Under the pieces are notes generated by a model. It was not told where the DNA came from and did not search any database. It saw only the letters and a program-made list of their open reading frames with translations. Positions 12,386 through 25,491 of a DNA stretch of 64,000 nt are shown piece by piece (the first letter of the stretch is position 1; every line of letters starts with the position of its first letter). The position numbers and the translations under genes were made by a program. Location: NCBI GenBank assembly GCA_026874595.1, contig CM049310.1:41301558-41365557 (forward strand). Reading direction: 5' to 3'. The stretch comes from Sipunculus nudus. Taxonomy: Eukaryota > Annelida > Sipuncula > Golfingiida > Sipunculidae.

Positions 12386-12900
12386 CTTGAGGACCTTCTC
12401 CTCAACTGATGTCTCCCACCGCTGCTTGTCATATGCACCAACCTGCAAAAACAAATTATCAATTTACTAAATATCTGAAAATACTCATTTAATAATTCAG
12501 TATTTATTTATGCATCTACTTCATGAATCAGAACTTTCCAGGTTCCTGGGGGTTACTATATATTTAAGCTTCCTTGGATTCAATTGAAGTTCCCTCATGG
12601 AACTGCTCTGCAAGGCTTTGAGGTTTCTGTAATTTTGTTTTTCATTTAATTTTTATTTTAAATGCATTTATTAAGCTTCCTTAAGATTTTTGCTCCCTTT
12701 ATGTGAGGGGTGTTTATATGCTTCCTCGCGATGTTTATTCAAACTTCCCATTGGCCTTTATTCACAATCCCTAAGCTTTTGATTCGAGTTTCCCTGGAGA
12801 TTTTATTTAAATCTTTCTGGGAATTTTATTCAAATTACAAGAGGCTATTATTTGGTACCTTCTGCTGATACCAGGATATTGCCTGGTTCAGTGTATCCAT
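12386..12900 (-). CDS. phtf: PHTF protein, N-terminal two coding exons (partial gene)
   Basis: Two minus-strand exons encode MDTLNQAISWYQQK (12859-12900) and VGAYDKQRWETSVEEKVLK (12386-12442). From memory of the family, the start of PHTF proteins reads AISWYQxK-IGAYDxQxWExSVE, which matches closely. The first exon ends in donor GTACCAA. The second has acceptor TTTTTGCAG and donor GTATGT. The 416-bp intron is phase 0, as is the next donor. The ATG is preceded by an in-frame TGA in the same exon, which supports this start. PHTF proteins are multi-pass membrane proteins of the endoplasmic reticulum; the old transcription-factor name is doubtful. The remaining several hundred residues should lie at lower coordinates or off the left edge; I could not find the next exon. 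Confidence 0.88.
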
Positions 12901-12981
12901 GACTTGGTGACCATCTCCTCTCTGCACTGACAGTCACTGGACGTCACACACATCCCCACTTTCATAGGACAGCTATGAAGT
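12901..12981 (-). other. phtf: 5' untranslated part of the PHTF start exon
   Basis: A strong acceptor (TTTCTTTCATTTTCAG, reading minus) ends at 12982, so at least one untranslated exon precedes it. The 81-nt leader contains upstream ATGs in another frame that run past the true start and stop at a TGA, a short overlapping uORF that may dampen translation. Confidence 0.75.
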
Positions 12982-12999
12982 CTGAAAATGAAAGAAAAA

Positions 13000-14199
13000 G
13001 CAGTAGAGTTAAATATTCATTCTATTACACTGTTCAAGCATCCACTGATTTATTATAATAATAATCACATTCTGTTAAAATGATAAAAAAATTCTGAAAG
13101 CAGCAGATTGGTGGGTTGCTGCATATGATCTGATCAGTGATCTTGTGATTGTTGCCATATAATTGATTATGATGTTATGATGTGTGAAATTCTAGACCTA
13201 GTAGCTATTTATTTATTTGAACTTTGTCTCCAAATCACAAAAAGAGGGAAATTCATCCCCAACAGAGATGTTGAAAGCCATGGTGCTGACAAGCCACTAT
13301 TGACTCTCCTTGATTTCAACCCTTTATGTGAAGCCCTAAAGACCAACATATATTCAGTATCTACTCAGTCTCTACTCACAAGGTACTCAGAATCTGCTCT
13401 CTGACCACTATTGACCTATGAAATCATTGGTGTACCACTACCTGGTTGCCAAACCATTCAGCTAATAAATACCAACAATTATAATGTGAATGGATCGTCA
13501 AAGGGGTCTAGTGCAAATCAAACACACAATAAACTGTGTACACTGCATTAATCATCTGACCTGGTCAGTCAATGAAATGCAAATACATGCTTTTGAAATT
13601 CATGTAGTGTAGGTATATGTGTTCTAGTGCATAAGAATTAAATTTTTACCATATTTAACACTTAAATTACATGAAATGTGATGCTCAGGCTGCAATTAGT
13701 GTTTTCATTTTCCAAGTTAAAAATCAAACGATGTTAAATTTTTTCTTAATTCAGCAACATTTTACTAATTTTTACTACATGGTCTAGAATGTCAAACACC
13801 TAGGCATGCAGCTGACACTTAGTGATATCAGTTAAAGCATTGTCAACTGCGCAATCGATGGAGTGTGGCCAACATTGTAGGTTGCCTAGACACTTTTAAG
13901 AAAAAAATAAGCAGTTAAGAAAATATTTCGAAACAGTAATACCAAAAATAACTGACATATATATATATATATAAATGATAGTGATAGAAAGCTGTCAAAC
14001 AGAGTTTATATAATTTACATGTACACATATTTCCATTTAAATTATTGATAAAAAATTATTATTATTATTATCATAATTATAATAATAATTAATATATAGT
14101 TTATATATGTTTATATAGCCTTATATGTTTCTCTTTATAATAATAATGAAGAATCTCTTGCTGGATACGTAATTACTGGCAACTAATCTAACACCCAAC
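13000..14199. other. Probable first intron of the PHTF gene, no other gene seen
   Basis: AT-rich sequence with short TA and ATT runs (about 13960 and 14055-14095). No coding frame with family resemblance. Confidence 0.4.
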
Positions 14200-14203
14200 T
14201 CAC

Positions 14204-14680
14204 CCCACCTGCCCCACACTTCCAACACTCGGCAACAGTGTCACCAAATTTAAAACTATAGGAAAAAGCCACGAATGATCCCTGGATTTTCTGTAAACCT
14301 TTCGGGGAAATGTTCCTGGATCCAAATTTCAAATGACATCTGCAGTCATGCAAACCAATCAAAACACCAAATTCCTTCAGTCTGATCTGCATGCGAAGGG
14401 TGTATAACTGTCAATATGTGTGTTTATTTAACTACAGCACTCACATCAGCTGATTGCGTCCCTTTGTCAGCAAAATATTTGTTCCTCAGTCCACGCGTCC
14501 TCGACCTTTTGTTGCCACCCGTTTCGGCCTCTCACGAACAAGAGCTACTGTACCGTGTTCACTAAGGTTCGGATAACAAAACATTCACCTACGCCGCAAC
14601 GTAAACGTTTCTTTCCCTATCATTTCCAATCATACTCTAGCCGCCCAAATCGACGAAACCTCTGATGACCTGAGATGGGT
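14204..14680 (-). promoter_or_regulatory. Candidate PHTF promoter and untranslated first exon
   Basis: The stretch 14440-14660 is richer in CpG than the surrounding DNA (ACGCGTCCTCGACC, CGTTTCGGCC, ACGCCGCAACG). On the minus strand a good splice donor (GGG/GTGAGTTGGG) falls at 14203. Together with the acceptor at 12982 this could define exon 1. This is position-based inference; no TATA box or transcript evidence is visible. Confidence 0.3.
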
Positions 14681-14923
14681 CGACTATAATATGTACCATC
14701 AGACCTGGTGGCTAATCATACACAAGAGCCATCACTTAAATTATCAACACATATATACATAAAATATAATATATAAGCATAAACAGTTACAATTTTTAAA
14801 TAATTTCAAAAGAGAGTGAACTTTATATTAAATAGCTTTCTGTTTACTTTAATAACTGTTAGATATAAAAGTATACATGCAAGTCGGATGTGTTAACACT
14901 AAATTAAATTTATATTATTTATA

Positions 14924-14954
<31 letters not shown>

Positions 14955-14999
14955 TAAATATATGTACATATATATACCTGTATATGTATTGTTCAAATA

Positions 15000-16720
15000 G
15001 TTTTGGTTCAGTGATTTTTGGCTGAACTTAGCCATTTTGCTGTATTTTCCTATATGAGTTATAAACCTGCAAAACGTTTTTCGACTGACGCCGCTGAGGC
15101 CAATTTGTTTAATATTTTACAAGAATAATCCCCTGAATAATTCTTATAACAATTGTCTTTTATGGTTTCAAAGAATGAATTTTGGCTGAATTAAAAGGTT
15201 GAATTGAGTCATTTTACCATATATGTTAGCTGTGTGAAGCAGATACATCTAGCCTTGCACCAGTTTATCAGCATCCGTTACATCATGCCTCTAGACATTT
15301 AGATTTCAGGTTATCTATGGTAAATATTGACAAGAACGTTTTTTTAAACGCTTTTAAAAAATGTAGATTTATGATTTTAGATATTCCTCATGCCAGGCAA
15401 TGTTTACAATCACAGGTATACAGCTGTCTGTGGGTATATAAAGACGGCCGTACATGAATTATAAATAATTGATATCCATACTCAATTCAAGATTTTGCCG
15501 TCATGACAGTGTAATGTATCTGTATTATAATTTTGCTTTCAGTATGCATCTGTAGTAATTTTTTTACGAACCTGTGAGCGGAGTGTGGTTGGGTCCCTTG
15601 TCCATCGCCTGTACGTTAACCTTTACTATCTCGAAAACTACTGGAGCTAGCATCATGAAATTTAATGCAAAAAAATTAGCCATCTGAAAAACTCTGCATT
15701 TTCTTAGATTTTATAGAGAAAAAGCTAAAAAATCTTCTCCACGGAAACGGCCAAGCCAAATTGTCCAATATTTTACAGAAATAATCTCTTATACCATCTC
15801 TCTCAAGTCTGTTCGATTGGTTCAAGTTCGTGAATTTCGGCCGAGTTACGATATTTGAACTTAGTCATCTGTCAAAAAAAAAAGCATACTAAAATGACAA
15901 TCTCAGAGGCCGGAGCTATCATCACCAAATGTTATTGTCGCATGAGTCATATATGAAATTCAGGTATTGGTGGTGCACCTGCATTGACCTTTTTTTACGG
16001 GGGTCATTGGTCATCTGTACATTAACCCAAAATTTCTCAGAAATAGCAGGAGCTGCCATCCCCAGATTTTTTGCAATAATATGTCACATATCAAATGTTG
16101 TGGGATTCAGCTTATTTTTTTTTTTGCTATCTGCATTTACTTAGATTTTATAGGGAAAAAGTTGAAAAAACTTTAAAAGTCATCTTCTTGTAAACGGTCC
16201 AGCCAAATTGTTCAATATTTAACAAAAATGATCCCAGAGGCGAGCCTTCTCAAGTTTGTTCAAATGGTTTGCATTTGATGAATTTTAGTCGAGTTACAAA
16301 ATTTGAACTAAGTCATTTGGGCAGGTAAGCATACTGACATAATAATCTCAGAAATGACAGAAGCCATCATTACCAAGTATTGTGCAAATGTTGGTCACAT
16401 GACTTATATTTGAAATTGCAGATTTTGTGGTGCCATCTACATTGACCTGTTTTTATAATTTTAGCCTCTTTCAGTTTAAAAATGTTTGTGATGAAGCTGT
16501 TGAATTGAATCGGTTAATTTAATCAAAAGAATTATCCTAGGACATGATTCTTTCAATCATATAAGAATAGACTGAGTTTGTTGATTTATGGTTGAATTGT
16601 GAAAAGCTTAAGTTGGTCTTATGGCCATTATCATGTTTATTTCAAACTGAGGACTGCAATAGTGTTCTTCTACAAAATTTTTGTTTCAATTATAACTTCT
16701 GAAATATTGTAAAATAAATA
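15000..16720 (+). repeat. Diverged tandem repeats, roughly 430-bp period
   Basis: Recurring blocks include GGCCAAGCCAAATTGT-CAATATTT, GTTCAA-TGGTT followed by GAATTTTGGC-GAGTTA, and TTGAACT(T/A)AGTCAT(C/T)TG, then CAGG-GCTATCATCACCAA and GGTGGTGC-TGCATTGACCT. Copies are strongly diverged and gapped. No open frame persists. Confidence 0.65.
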
Positions 16721-16990
16721 TATTTATGTGGCCTTTGTTCAAGCACTTGAATGATTTTTGGCAGAATTATTGGACCTTTAACAAGGAAAGGACTGCATCT
16801 TTTATTATTCTCGATTTTTGATAAAAAAAAAACTATGAATATCATCTTGAAAAAAGCATTTCAGCCAGTCTTTCAGTATGTGTAATCAGATTTACCAACA
16901 GGCCAAGATTGTGTCTGTATCTAAAATAAGTGGAAAACTGCCAACTGTTTCAGATTTGGCAACAGATGAAGAGTTCAGCCAAGCACAAGG

Positions 16991-17100
16991 CATGTGATCA
17001 ACTCATGGGTGTCATGTAAACACCTCATGGGCACCATGTGATCACCTCATAGGTAGCATGTGATCACCTCCTGAGTATCATGTGATCACCTCATGGGTGT
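16991..17100. repeat. 22-bp minisatellite, five copies
   Basis: Five units of CATGTGATCACCTCATGGGT plus two variable bases run without gaps. Each unit holds the palindrome GTGATCAC or a one-base variant. Confidence 0.95.
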
Positions 17101-17229
17101 CATGCCCCTCAGGGCTGCATGTGGAGCCAATCTGTGAGCTTATGCAATGGTGTGGCTACTATTTCTGATTTGGCAACAGGCCAAAGGTCAGTCTGGATCT
17201 ATTTATAGCTTTGGCAGACTGACAACTGT

Positions 17230-17460
17230 ATCAGATTGCAACTGCAACAGGTCAAGAGTTCACTCAGTGCAGCCAGGTTTAGGGGAGGAGTTCACTCAGT
17301 GCAGTAGCTTCATTCTATTTATAGCTTTGGCAGACTGCCAACTGTGTCAGATTAGGTCAAAAAAAGGTCAAGAGTCAACTCAGTGCAACCAGGTACAGGT
17401 CAAAAGTTCACGCAGTCTAGCCAGGTGCAGGTCAAGAGTTCACTCAGTGCAGTAGCCTGA
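17230..17460. repeat. Irregular short repeats with TCACTCAGTGCAG core
   Basis: GGTCAAGAGTTCACTCAGTG and variants recur five times, with GCAGACTGCCAACTGT interspersed. The 102-codon open frame over it is low-complexity repeat translation. Confidence 0.8.
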
Positions 17461-17603
17461 GCCAGCAATTTGGCACAGTTCAGTCGGGGCAACTGCCTTT
17501 ATCACCTAAGCCTTGTCAGCCCAGTGCACCCGAATCAAGGTAAGTTTGATGTATTGGCCTGATATTTTGACCTGTCTATGTGTTTTTGATGACTTTCTAA
17601 TTC

Positions 17604-17895
17604 ACAAGACAGGTGTCGCCACCTACAATGACATTTGCATAGTGTATGTGCCTGCTTATTTCTACGGAGGAATTTGATATATCAGCCTGAAATTGGGCAT
17701 ATTTATACATATCGAATAGCTTTGTCGTACACAAGACTGGTGGTGCCATCTACAATAATTTTTGCACAGTGTGTGTCCCTGCTTATATCTCAAGAGGGGT
17801 TTGATATATCAGTCTGAAATTGGGCATATGTATATATCTCTAGCTTCGTTGTATACAAGTCTGGTGGTGCCAGCTACAGTCATTTTTGTGTTGTG
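17604..17895. repeat. About 125-bp tandem repeat, 2.3 copies
   Basis: Units start at 17604, 17731 and 17855 with ACAAG(A/T)C(A/T)GGTG(G/T)(T/C)GCCA-CTAC. They share GTGTGTG-CTGCTTAT and TTTGATATATCAG-CTGAAATTGGGCAT. Confidence 0.9.
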
Positions 17896-17899
17896 TGCA

Positions 17900-20710
17900 C
17901 CCATGTCAGAATTTCAGCAGTGATGTTTGTGTATTTGTTTCTTATTCAATATGTTTAGTACTTGCATTATTCATATATCTGAAAAGTAATGGTTCAGCAT
18001 TGAAGCATTATACCTGGTGTATATCCCAATGAACAGGTTCACATTAGGCCTGTAGGCCTTGTTTAAAGGTTTTGTCATTATAGTCCCCCTGATTTGGACC
18101 TTACCATGCAAATAATTCAGTACAGTTTGAACTATATACTGCTTTCCCAAATCCTGGATACGTCCCTGACATGGGCTTACATTTCGGAGTTTATTTGCAG
18201 TAATAACCGAATTAGGTCGTGGCAATCAGCCTATTCTAAGCGGACATTCAACCGAAGTATAAACTATACGATAGGTATAAATTAGCTCTATGGATAATTG
18301 GTTCTGCAGTTACAATTTACTTTTGTAACACCAGATAGTACGGTTGGATTCGCTTTCATTATGTTTGCTCTCCAAAAATGACCATGTAATGACCATTAAA
18401 TGAGTTGGTTAAGTGTCTTCCGATAAAATCGTTGGCAGTTAATTAATGTTTGACGCACGTTGGTCCCCTTGATTTCGGTCCGTCATGCAGTAATTGCGAT
18501 TTAATACCAAACTGATCCATTAAATAGGCCGACGGTAAATTTGTTTTATGTCCTCCAGGATCGACGCGGACTATATGTGTGATAATGAATGGGTTGACCG
18601 TTTAGTTCAATAATGTTTAATAGCTATTTATACCTGTGAATCAATTAACCATGCATTCACTTTGGTGATAACTGAAGTTACGTGAGACATAAAACGTGGT
18701 CAAAGCGACATATTTAAATTGCCAGCAGGTCATATTTAATAGCCAACTTTTGGAGATAAAAAGTCGTAGCCATAATCGGTGGTAGGCTTCAAACGTAGGT
18801 TTTTAACGTGTAAGGGGCCGGCCTTAATAAGTCAATCACATTCATCTAGGCCATCTAGCGGCAAGTAAGACGAACCAGAGATTTGCAAAAGGGCGTTTTA
18901 GGACTATAGTGACCTTTCAATTTCCGCACATATGCAACCAAACACCATATTTTACCTGCTTTTTCTCCGTTTTTTTTTCAACATTGATGCATGTGTTTAC
19001 TACAGCGTGTAGATAAACGAGCTCATATATCCATCACAGAGGCATTCTAATATTTTTTCCCTAATGAGAATTACCTACAGTTAATTGATATGTAGTCAGA
19101 GTAAGCCAGAAATCACAAATATGCAGACAAGGTAGGTGAATAGCTGGCTGTAAACATATATATCATAACGTGGGCAGGGGATGAGACCACACGGTTTACA
19201 TTTCTTTCTTCTTGGACTCGGACACATGGACCATCCATTTTGAGCTTCAAACTGACATCGCTTCTGCTTCTCCTTGAAATATTTAAAGCCACTTCCTGGA
19301 GCCTGAAATAGCAGGCCGGGCCTGTGATTTGTCTTTGTCAACGGTCCTGCTCCGTCCCCGTCTTGCACAACTTTCGCCTTAGCCCTTAGGGATCAGTTAC
19401 ATGCACCAGTCACCCAACGACAGCAACTGGTTTAAATATTAGAACAGACAGAAAAAAACTGTGAGTATAAGTTAAGACATGTACAGGCTTGGAGCTAGGC
19501 TTGTGGTTCTGAAGCCAAGTAGGTTTCATCCTATTTCGAATTGTATACAAGCAGCACTAATGCATTTAACCTCCGGGGATACTTACTTCAACCTAATATC
19601 GATTCTAGACAACCGATGTGCAGGTCTGGTGAAATATATAAATATATATTTATCCATCGTATATCAACGAAACCTTGTTTTTAAGGTAATGGACAGATAT
19701 TTTAAATTAAATTTAAATTAAATGCACATACTGTAAATTCTCGTATTACTGCTCTGATGAAGTTGGTCACAAGGTTACGGTTCTATTAAACGAAGTGTTA
19801 AAATCAGCGATGAATACAAAATGATCAGACGATGGTGCATTACAGCAAGATTCATACCACTATCAGAAATCACCAACCGCGGGAACGAATATATATGGTT
19901 TGGAAGGGCCAGCGAATTAACCCGCTCGGTATTAGCTCCTTACGTCAAACTTAACAATGCCATACTTCACTGACCCGAGTGTTACGTGGTTGTTTACCAC
20001 AAAGGATCATCCTTCATATATAAAATGGTTGTCCCTGTTCTTATGTACAAGACCATGTATATATATGTGTGTGTGTGTGTTGTTCTTTTGGCTTAAAGGG
20101 TAAGCTGTTTTTGTTTTTGTTTTAATGAACTACGGTTTTTTCCACCTGTATTTGATTTAGGGAAATGTGTACTTTCGACGTATTCTGTATAACTATTATT
20201 CCGGACCAGAATGGTTCCTGTGAGACACAGGATTCCGTGCTGATGTAGCCGACCATAATTTGAGGATATTGAGGCGTGGTCCAAGAATGGTGTTATTCCG
20301 CTCTAATCGTTGTCGATGCACGTTCCTTTACCACTGAACCCTCTCCGCAGATATATAGATTCTCGCCTGGACGCTGTCCTTGGAGTACTTTCGTGTCGCA
20401 TCCCCGTGCTCCGTCGAACCCGAAAAGGTATCCCAGTTTCTCGAAACCGCTCTTGGGGGCTGCCAATTGGCGTATACATTTAAAACCTTATGTATCTGGT
20501 CGCATGTCGAAAATGTGGGTATATCGCCTGTCCAAAAAGCACAGTAGTTTGGATTTCACCAGAAGTCAGAAGCTTCCTTAAAAATGTTTGAGTAGTGGCA
20601 AGTGATATGCCAGCCCCGCCCCTAATACAGAAAGATTTGCAGAGTGTCCAGTGTGGCGGTTCTATGCAAATATAAGAGCGAAGAAGTATCATATGGTGAT
20701 AAAAAATATA

Positions 20711-20753
<43 letters not shown>

Positions 20754-21073
20754 CTACGATTTAAAGAATGTGTTTAGATTCGTTCTATCTTCCTATTCAT
20801 TTAGCAATCTTGATTGTAAATAATGCCTAAGCTAAATCTTTGCTATGCTTTCATATTAAATCTCACTGAGTAAACAGTTATTTTAACGAATAAACAATAT
20901 TCACGTTTGTTTTTAATTTCTAATTTAAAATGCGTAAAAAAACACCGACTTCATCAGCGATTGATGTATTTTTTTATTTTGGGAAAACATTTCAAATTAT
21001 GTGGGAGCGCCATCTCTTTGGACCTATCAACTGGATCCCCCGTGGTGATTTTCTATCGTGTACTTGTAATCAC
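17900..21073. other. Unassigned DNA with a (TA)n tract
   Basis: No gene recognised. It includes a (TA)n run at about 20711-20751 and a more CpG-rich block at about 20270-20580 without a clear coding frame. A perfect donor-like AAG/GTAAGT lies just outside at 17538 with no exon I can support. Confidence 0.45.
20711..20751. repeat. (TA)n microsatellite
   Basis: About 20 TA dinucleotides without interruption. Confidence 0.97.
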
Positions 21074-21281
21074 CAGAAGCAGATCCGGGGGGGTGGGGGG
21101 GGGGGGGGCCAGGCCTCCCCTTTTTCAGCCGCCGCGACCGTTTTCAAGGGTTTCAGATCAGTTTCTGGGGTCTGGACCCCCCCCCCCCCCCCTTTTCCGT
21201 CTTTTGGGCCCCTTTTTAGGTTTTGTCATTAGTCCTTCTGGGGTGGACCCCTCTCTTTCTTAAATCCTGGATCCGCCCCTG
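21074..21281. mobile_element. Short G/C-run MITE with CAGGGGCGGATCC-type ends
   Basis: The left end is CAGAAGCAGATCCGGGGG; the right end in reverse complement is CAGGGGCGGATCCAGGATTT. G and C homopolymers lie inside the ends. The CAGGGGCG start is like hAT-superfamily termini. The two overlapping frames of 100 and 118 codons cross homopolymers and are not genes. Confidence 0.6.
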
Positions 21282-22405
21282 ATCACACAGCCGTGAGAAT
21301 TTCGAAGAGATGTTTGTATTTTGGAAGTGAAGAGGGGATAATTTATTATGAGGCATATTGTCGGTTGGGAACAGGGAAATGTCAAAAGTCTGATGTAATT
21401 TTATTGATGAAAGGAAGTGTGGAAAGCTAGATTTTGCAATATGTATCTTGACAACAAGGGCGGAAGTGATTGTGCGACTCAATATAAGCTTAGCCAAAAA
21501 GGCTTTTCATATCAAATAATGGTGACAAATGTTGGGCTCTACAAACAAGAAAACATCAAAAGAGGACCGAGTCGTGCTTTGTTAATTGCTACTTACACGG
21601 TTACCAGAATATTGCCAGTGAGTGCAGACACTTTTCTACTGTCAGATGTGCTTCTGGAATTACTGGCAAAGAGGAAAACCAACTGCAAACAGAATTATCT
21701 ACATCTATATTTGTTTCAGTGTCAGTTAAAATTAAACAGCATTGTTAGACGGATAAATGTATCCTTGCTAAGGGTTCGAGTATACGTGTCGAAAATATGA
21801 AAGTTTGAAATAAATCCTTAAATATGAATGCTGACAAGATGTTATAAAATATTTCTTTTAGAATCAGAGTACATGTATGAAATCGCAAATCGTAGTAATG
21901 CGCATTATAATTGCTGTTCTAATGGTTATTAGCCAGATCCTGTATGTAACAATATGGCCTGTCGGTTTCAAGAGGTGCATCTGCTATCACCAAGCTTTAA
22001 AGCATCTAATACTTATAAAAGAAATTCGGTTCACGTCTGTTCGCGGTTCTCTAAAACCGCGGTGTGTAAAGTACTGTACCAGACATTATTTTAAAGGTTA
22101 TTATCCCGGCAGTGACATAGGCGATATGAGAATAAATAATTTTTAATGTACATATAATTTTGAGTGATTTTTCCGTTTTTACTGATCTTCAGGGAGGTTA
22201 GACCGACCACAGCCAAACTGCCTTCAGCAAAGACCGGATTTTCTTTGTGGTCACCTCAAGCCCAGAATTAAACCGATTTAAGGACTTCAGTGCATATGAA
22301 TAGCCTTGCTTTCAGTGACGGATTTATGCATGTTTGTGCTGACATTTGACAAAGGCTCTGACCCACGTGTGTGGTCAGTCAATGTAAAAAACACATGACT
22401 CTGAC
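21282..22405. other. Unassigned DNA; one unsupported 127-codon frame
   Basis: The plus-strand frame at 21417-21800 is the longest unassigned one here. It has no recognised motif, no clear splice sites and no repeat relationship, so I leave it uncalled. Confidence 0.4.
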
Positions 22406-22460
22406 TCTGAAAAGGGGGACCGACCCCCTGGACTCCCCTTGGGTCCGCTTCTGCTACCAA
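22406..22460. mobile_element. Single end of a CAGGGGCGGATCC-type element
   Basis: AAGGGGGACCGACCCCCTGG followed by CCTTGGGTCCGCTTCTGCT resembles the termini of the elements at 21074 and 30686, but no partner end is visible. Confidence 0.4.
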
Positions 22461-22624
22461 CAACGTATGCATATTTCCGTTTTTTTTTCTTCAGGAACAG
22501 TTTCCTTGCCTTAAAACGTACATTTAATTCATCATTCATGTCTTCCTACTCCAGTGAATTAAGTTAAACTATGTTGAATCAATGTCCTCCTCACATTAAC
22601 CTGTACTTTAAACGTAAAAAAATA

Positions 22625-23085
22625 GTAACCAGACAAAGATCATCGAAAACCGGAATGCCCCCGCGTCCCATACCGGTTCGCAAAATAATGTAAATATTAC
22701 CACCGACCAGGTCTTCAGGGTCAACATACCGGCGTATGAATTTCTGAAGCGACTGAAATATCACTCACGCAGTGTCTCGACGAGGTTATAAGTATATATG
22801 AACGGTATGATGTTTAGGATTCATGTAATATTGAAGTAAGATGCAGATAAAAATAAGTGGCAAAATTAAGATACAAGCAGCTGGACATAAAATTATTTGC
22901 TGTTCGCAGAAGTGTTGTGCCTCAGAGAGGTGCGCGAGTTATTTTACAGTCGTGCCAAACAACTGAAAATCTATATTTTCCTTTAATGCTTGAATAAAAA
23001 AGGACCCAACAATCCTCTCAATTAATACATATCCCAAACCCCGGGAAAAAGCCCGGTATACCAGGTTTATCAGCTAGTTAATCTA
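22625..23085 (-). repeat. Dispersed repeat, copy 1 (minus orientation)
   Basis: Read on the minus strand it matches 34432-34745. Shared blocks include CTGATAAACC-GGTA, GGGCTTTTT-CGGGG, GATGTATTAA-TGAGA, GAAGACCTGGTC and GAACCGG-ATGGGACG, in the same order. Copy 1 has about 150 bp more in the middle. Terminal repeats are not evident, so the class is unknown. Confidence 0.75.
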
Positions 23086-25022
23086 TATATTACATAAATA
23101 CATGATGGTAGTTAGGGAGTGGTAGTTTTTGTGAAATATGAGCATGTTTCCATGGCAACCAGGGTCATTTGAGCAAAAATAATAATATAATAAAGTGAAC
23201 ATAACTTTTATAAGGTGTGTTTATAAAAAGATGAAAGAAACGCCAAAACGAACCAGAAGAACGTAATATATTCATGTTAGTGATGCATGCTGCCATAACA
23301 TACCAGAGCCTACACAGTAGGTTTTACAACCTGAAGAAATTGGACTTATTATTTATCCAGTGGAAAAAGTTATATATATATAATATTAAGAAGTGTAAAA
23401 ACATGGGCAATGTTTGGACGAAACGTAAATGTAGACTCAAAAGTAAAAATTTTCGTATTATGATTATAGGTAATTTTATTTGAAAATATATTTCGGAATA
23501 ACTTGCAAACTCGCTCATCCGTTGTATACTCCTGCATGTACAATGCTTGACAGGTAGGAAATACTAAATAAATTACAAAAAGCATAACATCTAAATAATT
23601 TGGCGCAATATATAACAAAGAAGCAATATTTTCTTGATTAAGATAACCTCCAGTATGTGTTATAAATGCAGGCTTGATGGAATATATAATATGTAAAAAC
23701 ACGCATGCATGTATATAACTTATGACAGCTGCTCTTTAGTTGGGTAAAAGCACACAAATACCAGTGCATACACATGAACAAAAAAAAATCTCATCGTGAT
23801 CCTTATGTACGAAAAGACTTTCTTTTGCAAATCTGCATAGAACTTCATAGTATTCGCATATTTTGAGAACTTGAGGGGTGGGGGAGCAATTATATACCCA
23901 ACCCCATAGTCTATATATGCCCTTTCAATTATCATTTGTGATCATATCAAAGGAGTGGAAAATTAGAACCGAGCACATGCATGCAAGGACGCATCTATAA
24001 AGCATTCCTCTATTGTATCATAACCAAGCTTACCCATTCATAAAATAAATGCAAACGTTAACATTCAAAAGTAATAAGCAACATTGAATTATGTTAATAT
24101 TAATGTGAGGCAAACCGATACCCCATTATAATTAGTTATATACTCGAACTACAGCTAAATTTCAAGTTGAATTTACCCATTCGAGATTATTTTGAATAAT
24201 CAGTAGCTTGTATTACTCTTCCCTGTGTGAGGCTACTATATTAAAGAGCTTATCAGCTTACGGTAAATTTGATCTCTGGGGTGTACGTCTTGATGTATTA
24301 TAAAGCATTTGTTATCTAGTATATATTTATGCACCATCGATAACTGCATTGCTGATCGATAAGAAATATTCATAAATTAATGCTGTGGGAATAATATTTA
24401 ATTTTCCTGTCACATTTTGAAAAGTTCTTCTTTTCACCATATACGTCCAACAAAGTGTTCGACTACGAAAATTCAAACGGATATATACAGCCCCAATCAT
24501 AATCATTAATTATTAATGACGAGCCAGCACGTTTTAAGAGCTTAATTCTGCAATCATAAAAAAGACCATACATGCATATACATACACTGTTTACTGTGTT
24601 TTAACTGAACGATAATACAATATCATTCAGTTCAAATCGATCAAGAGTGCATGTATTTCCCAAAACAAGGCCAACTGAAAAAATGTCGTTCAAGATGTCG
24701 AAGCCTTAAGAAGCTGCATGCAACATTCTACGTGAACGGCGTAGAATTAATTTGGATAGAATTTTTAATGTCTGCATCTATTGTGGGTCTATTATTATAT
24801 CTATTATTACTCCAATTTATTCTACTAAAATATAAATAGATATGGGCATTGCACAGACACATGCTTTTAGTTCCATTTTTTTCCAGTTTTTTTGTTGTTG
24901 TTGTTTAATTGGTCGTTTGTTTAATGCTATATGGCAATTATAAATAAAATAATGCAAATGACATAAGAACATAACGCATAGATATACATATTTCTCTGAT
25001 AAAAAAGGCCTATTACAGTGGT
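23086..25022. other. Unassigned AT-rich DNA
   Basis: Overlapping short frames on both strands at 23274-23935 are AT-rich chance frames. No gene or RNA recognised. Confidence 0.5.
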
Positions 25023-25429
25023 TTACGGGGGGGGGGGGGGGACTTCAGCCCCCAAAGGTCCCCTCTGGATCCGCCACTGCTAAGAGCTCAACACAGATTG
25101 ATAGTTTGAGTACCGGTATCACCAGAGGAGCCGTAAGATTGTTCACGGTCGACCCCACCAGGGCCCGGTGCTCGATCGATCTGCAGTTGTTCTGCAGCTG
25201 TTAATAAATATCCTTATACTCAGTTAATAAATTTGAAAGTAACTGTAACTGCAGATAACTTAAATAAAGTCCAATTCCTTTTTAATCATAAGAAACATGA
25301 AAAACGAAAATTAATCACTAAAATCGGAAATATGATAAAATGAGAGATTTTGCAGCTCAACGGGGGGCCGCGCGCCGAAGGCGCCCCCTCTTGATCCACT
25401 GATAGCATATATCCGCCACTGATTTAATG

Positions 25430-25491
<62 letters not shown>

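Noticed and set aside
20270-20350. tRNA-like stretch on the minus strand with GGTTCAGTGGTAAAGG
   Set aside because: It has an A-box-like piece but no acceptable B box or cloverleaf; at most a decayed SINE head.
20907-21263. 118- and 100-codon frames with proline and glycine runs
   Set aside because: Translation through G and C homopolymers of a short MITE.
21417-21800. 127-codon plus-strand frame
   Set aside because: No domain, splice or context support. It remains the best anonymous frame if transcript data exist.
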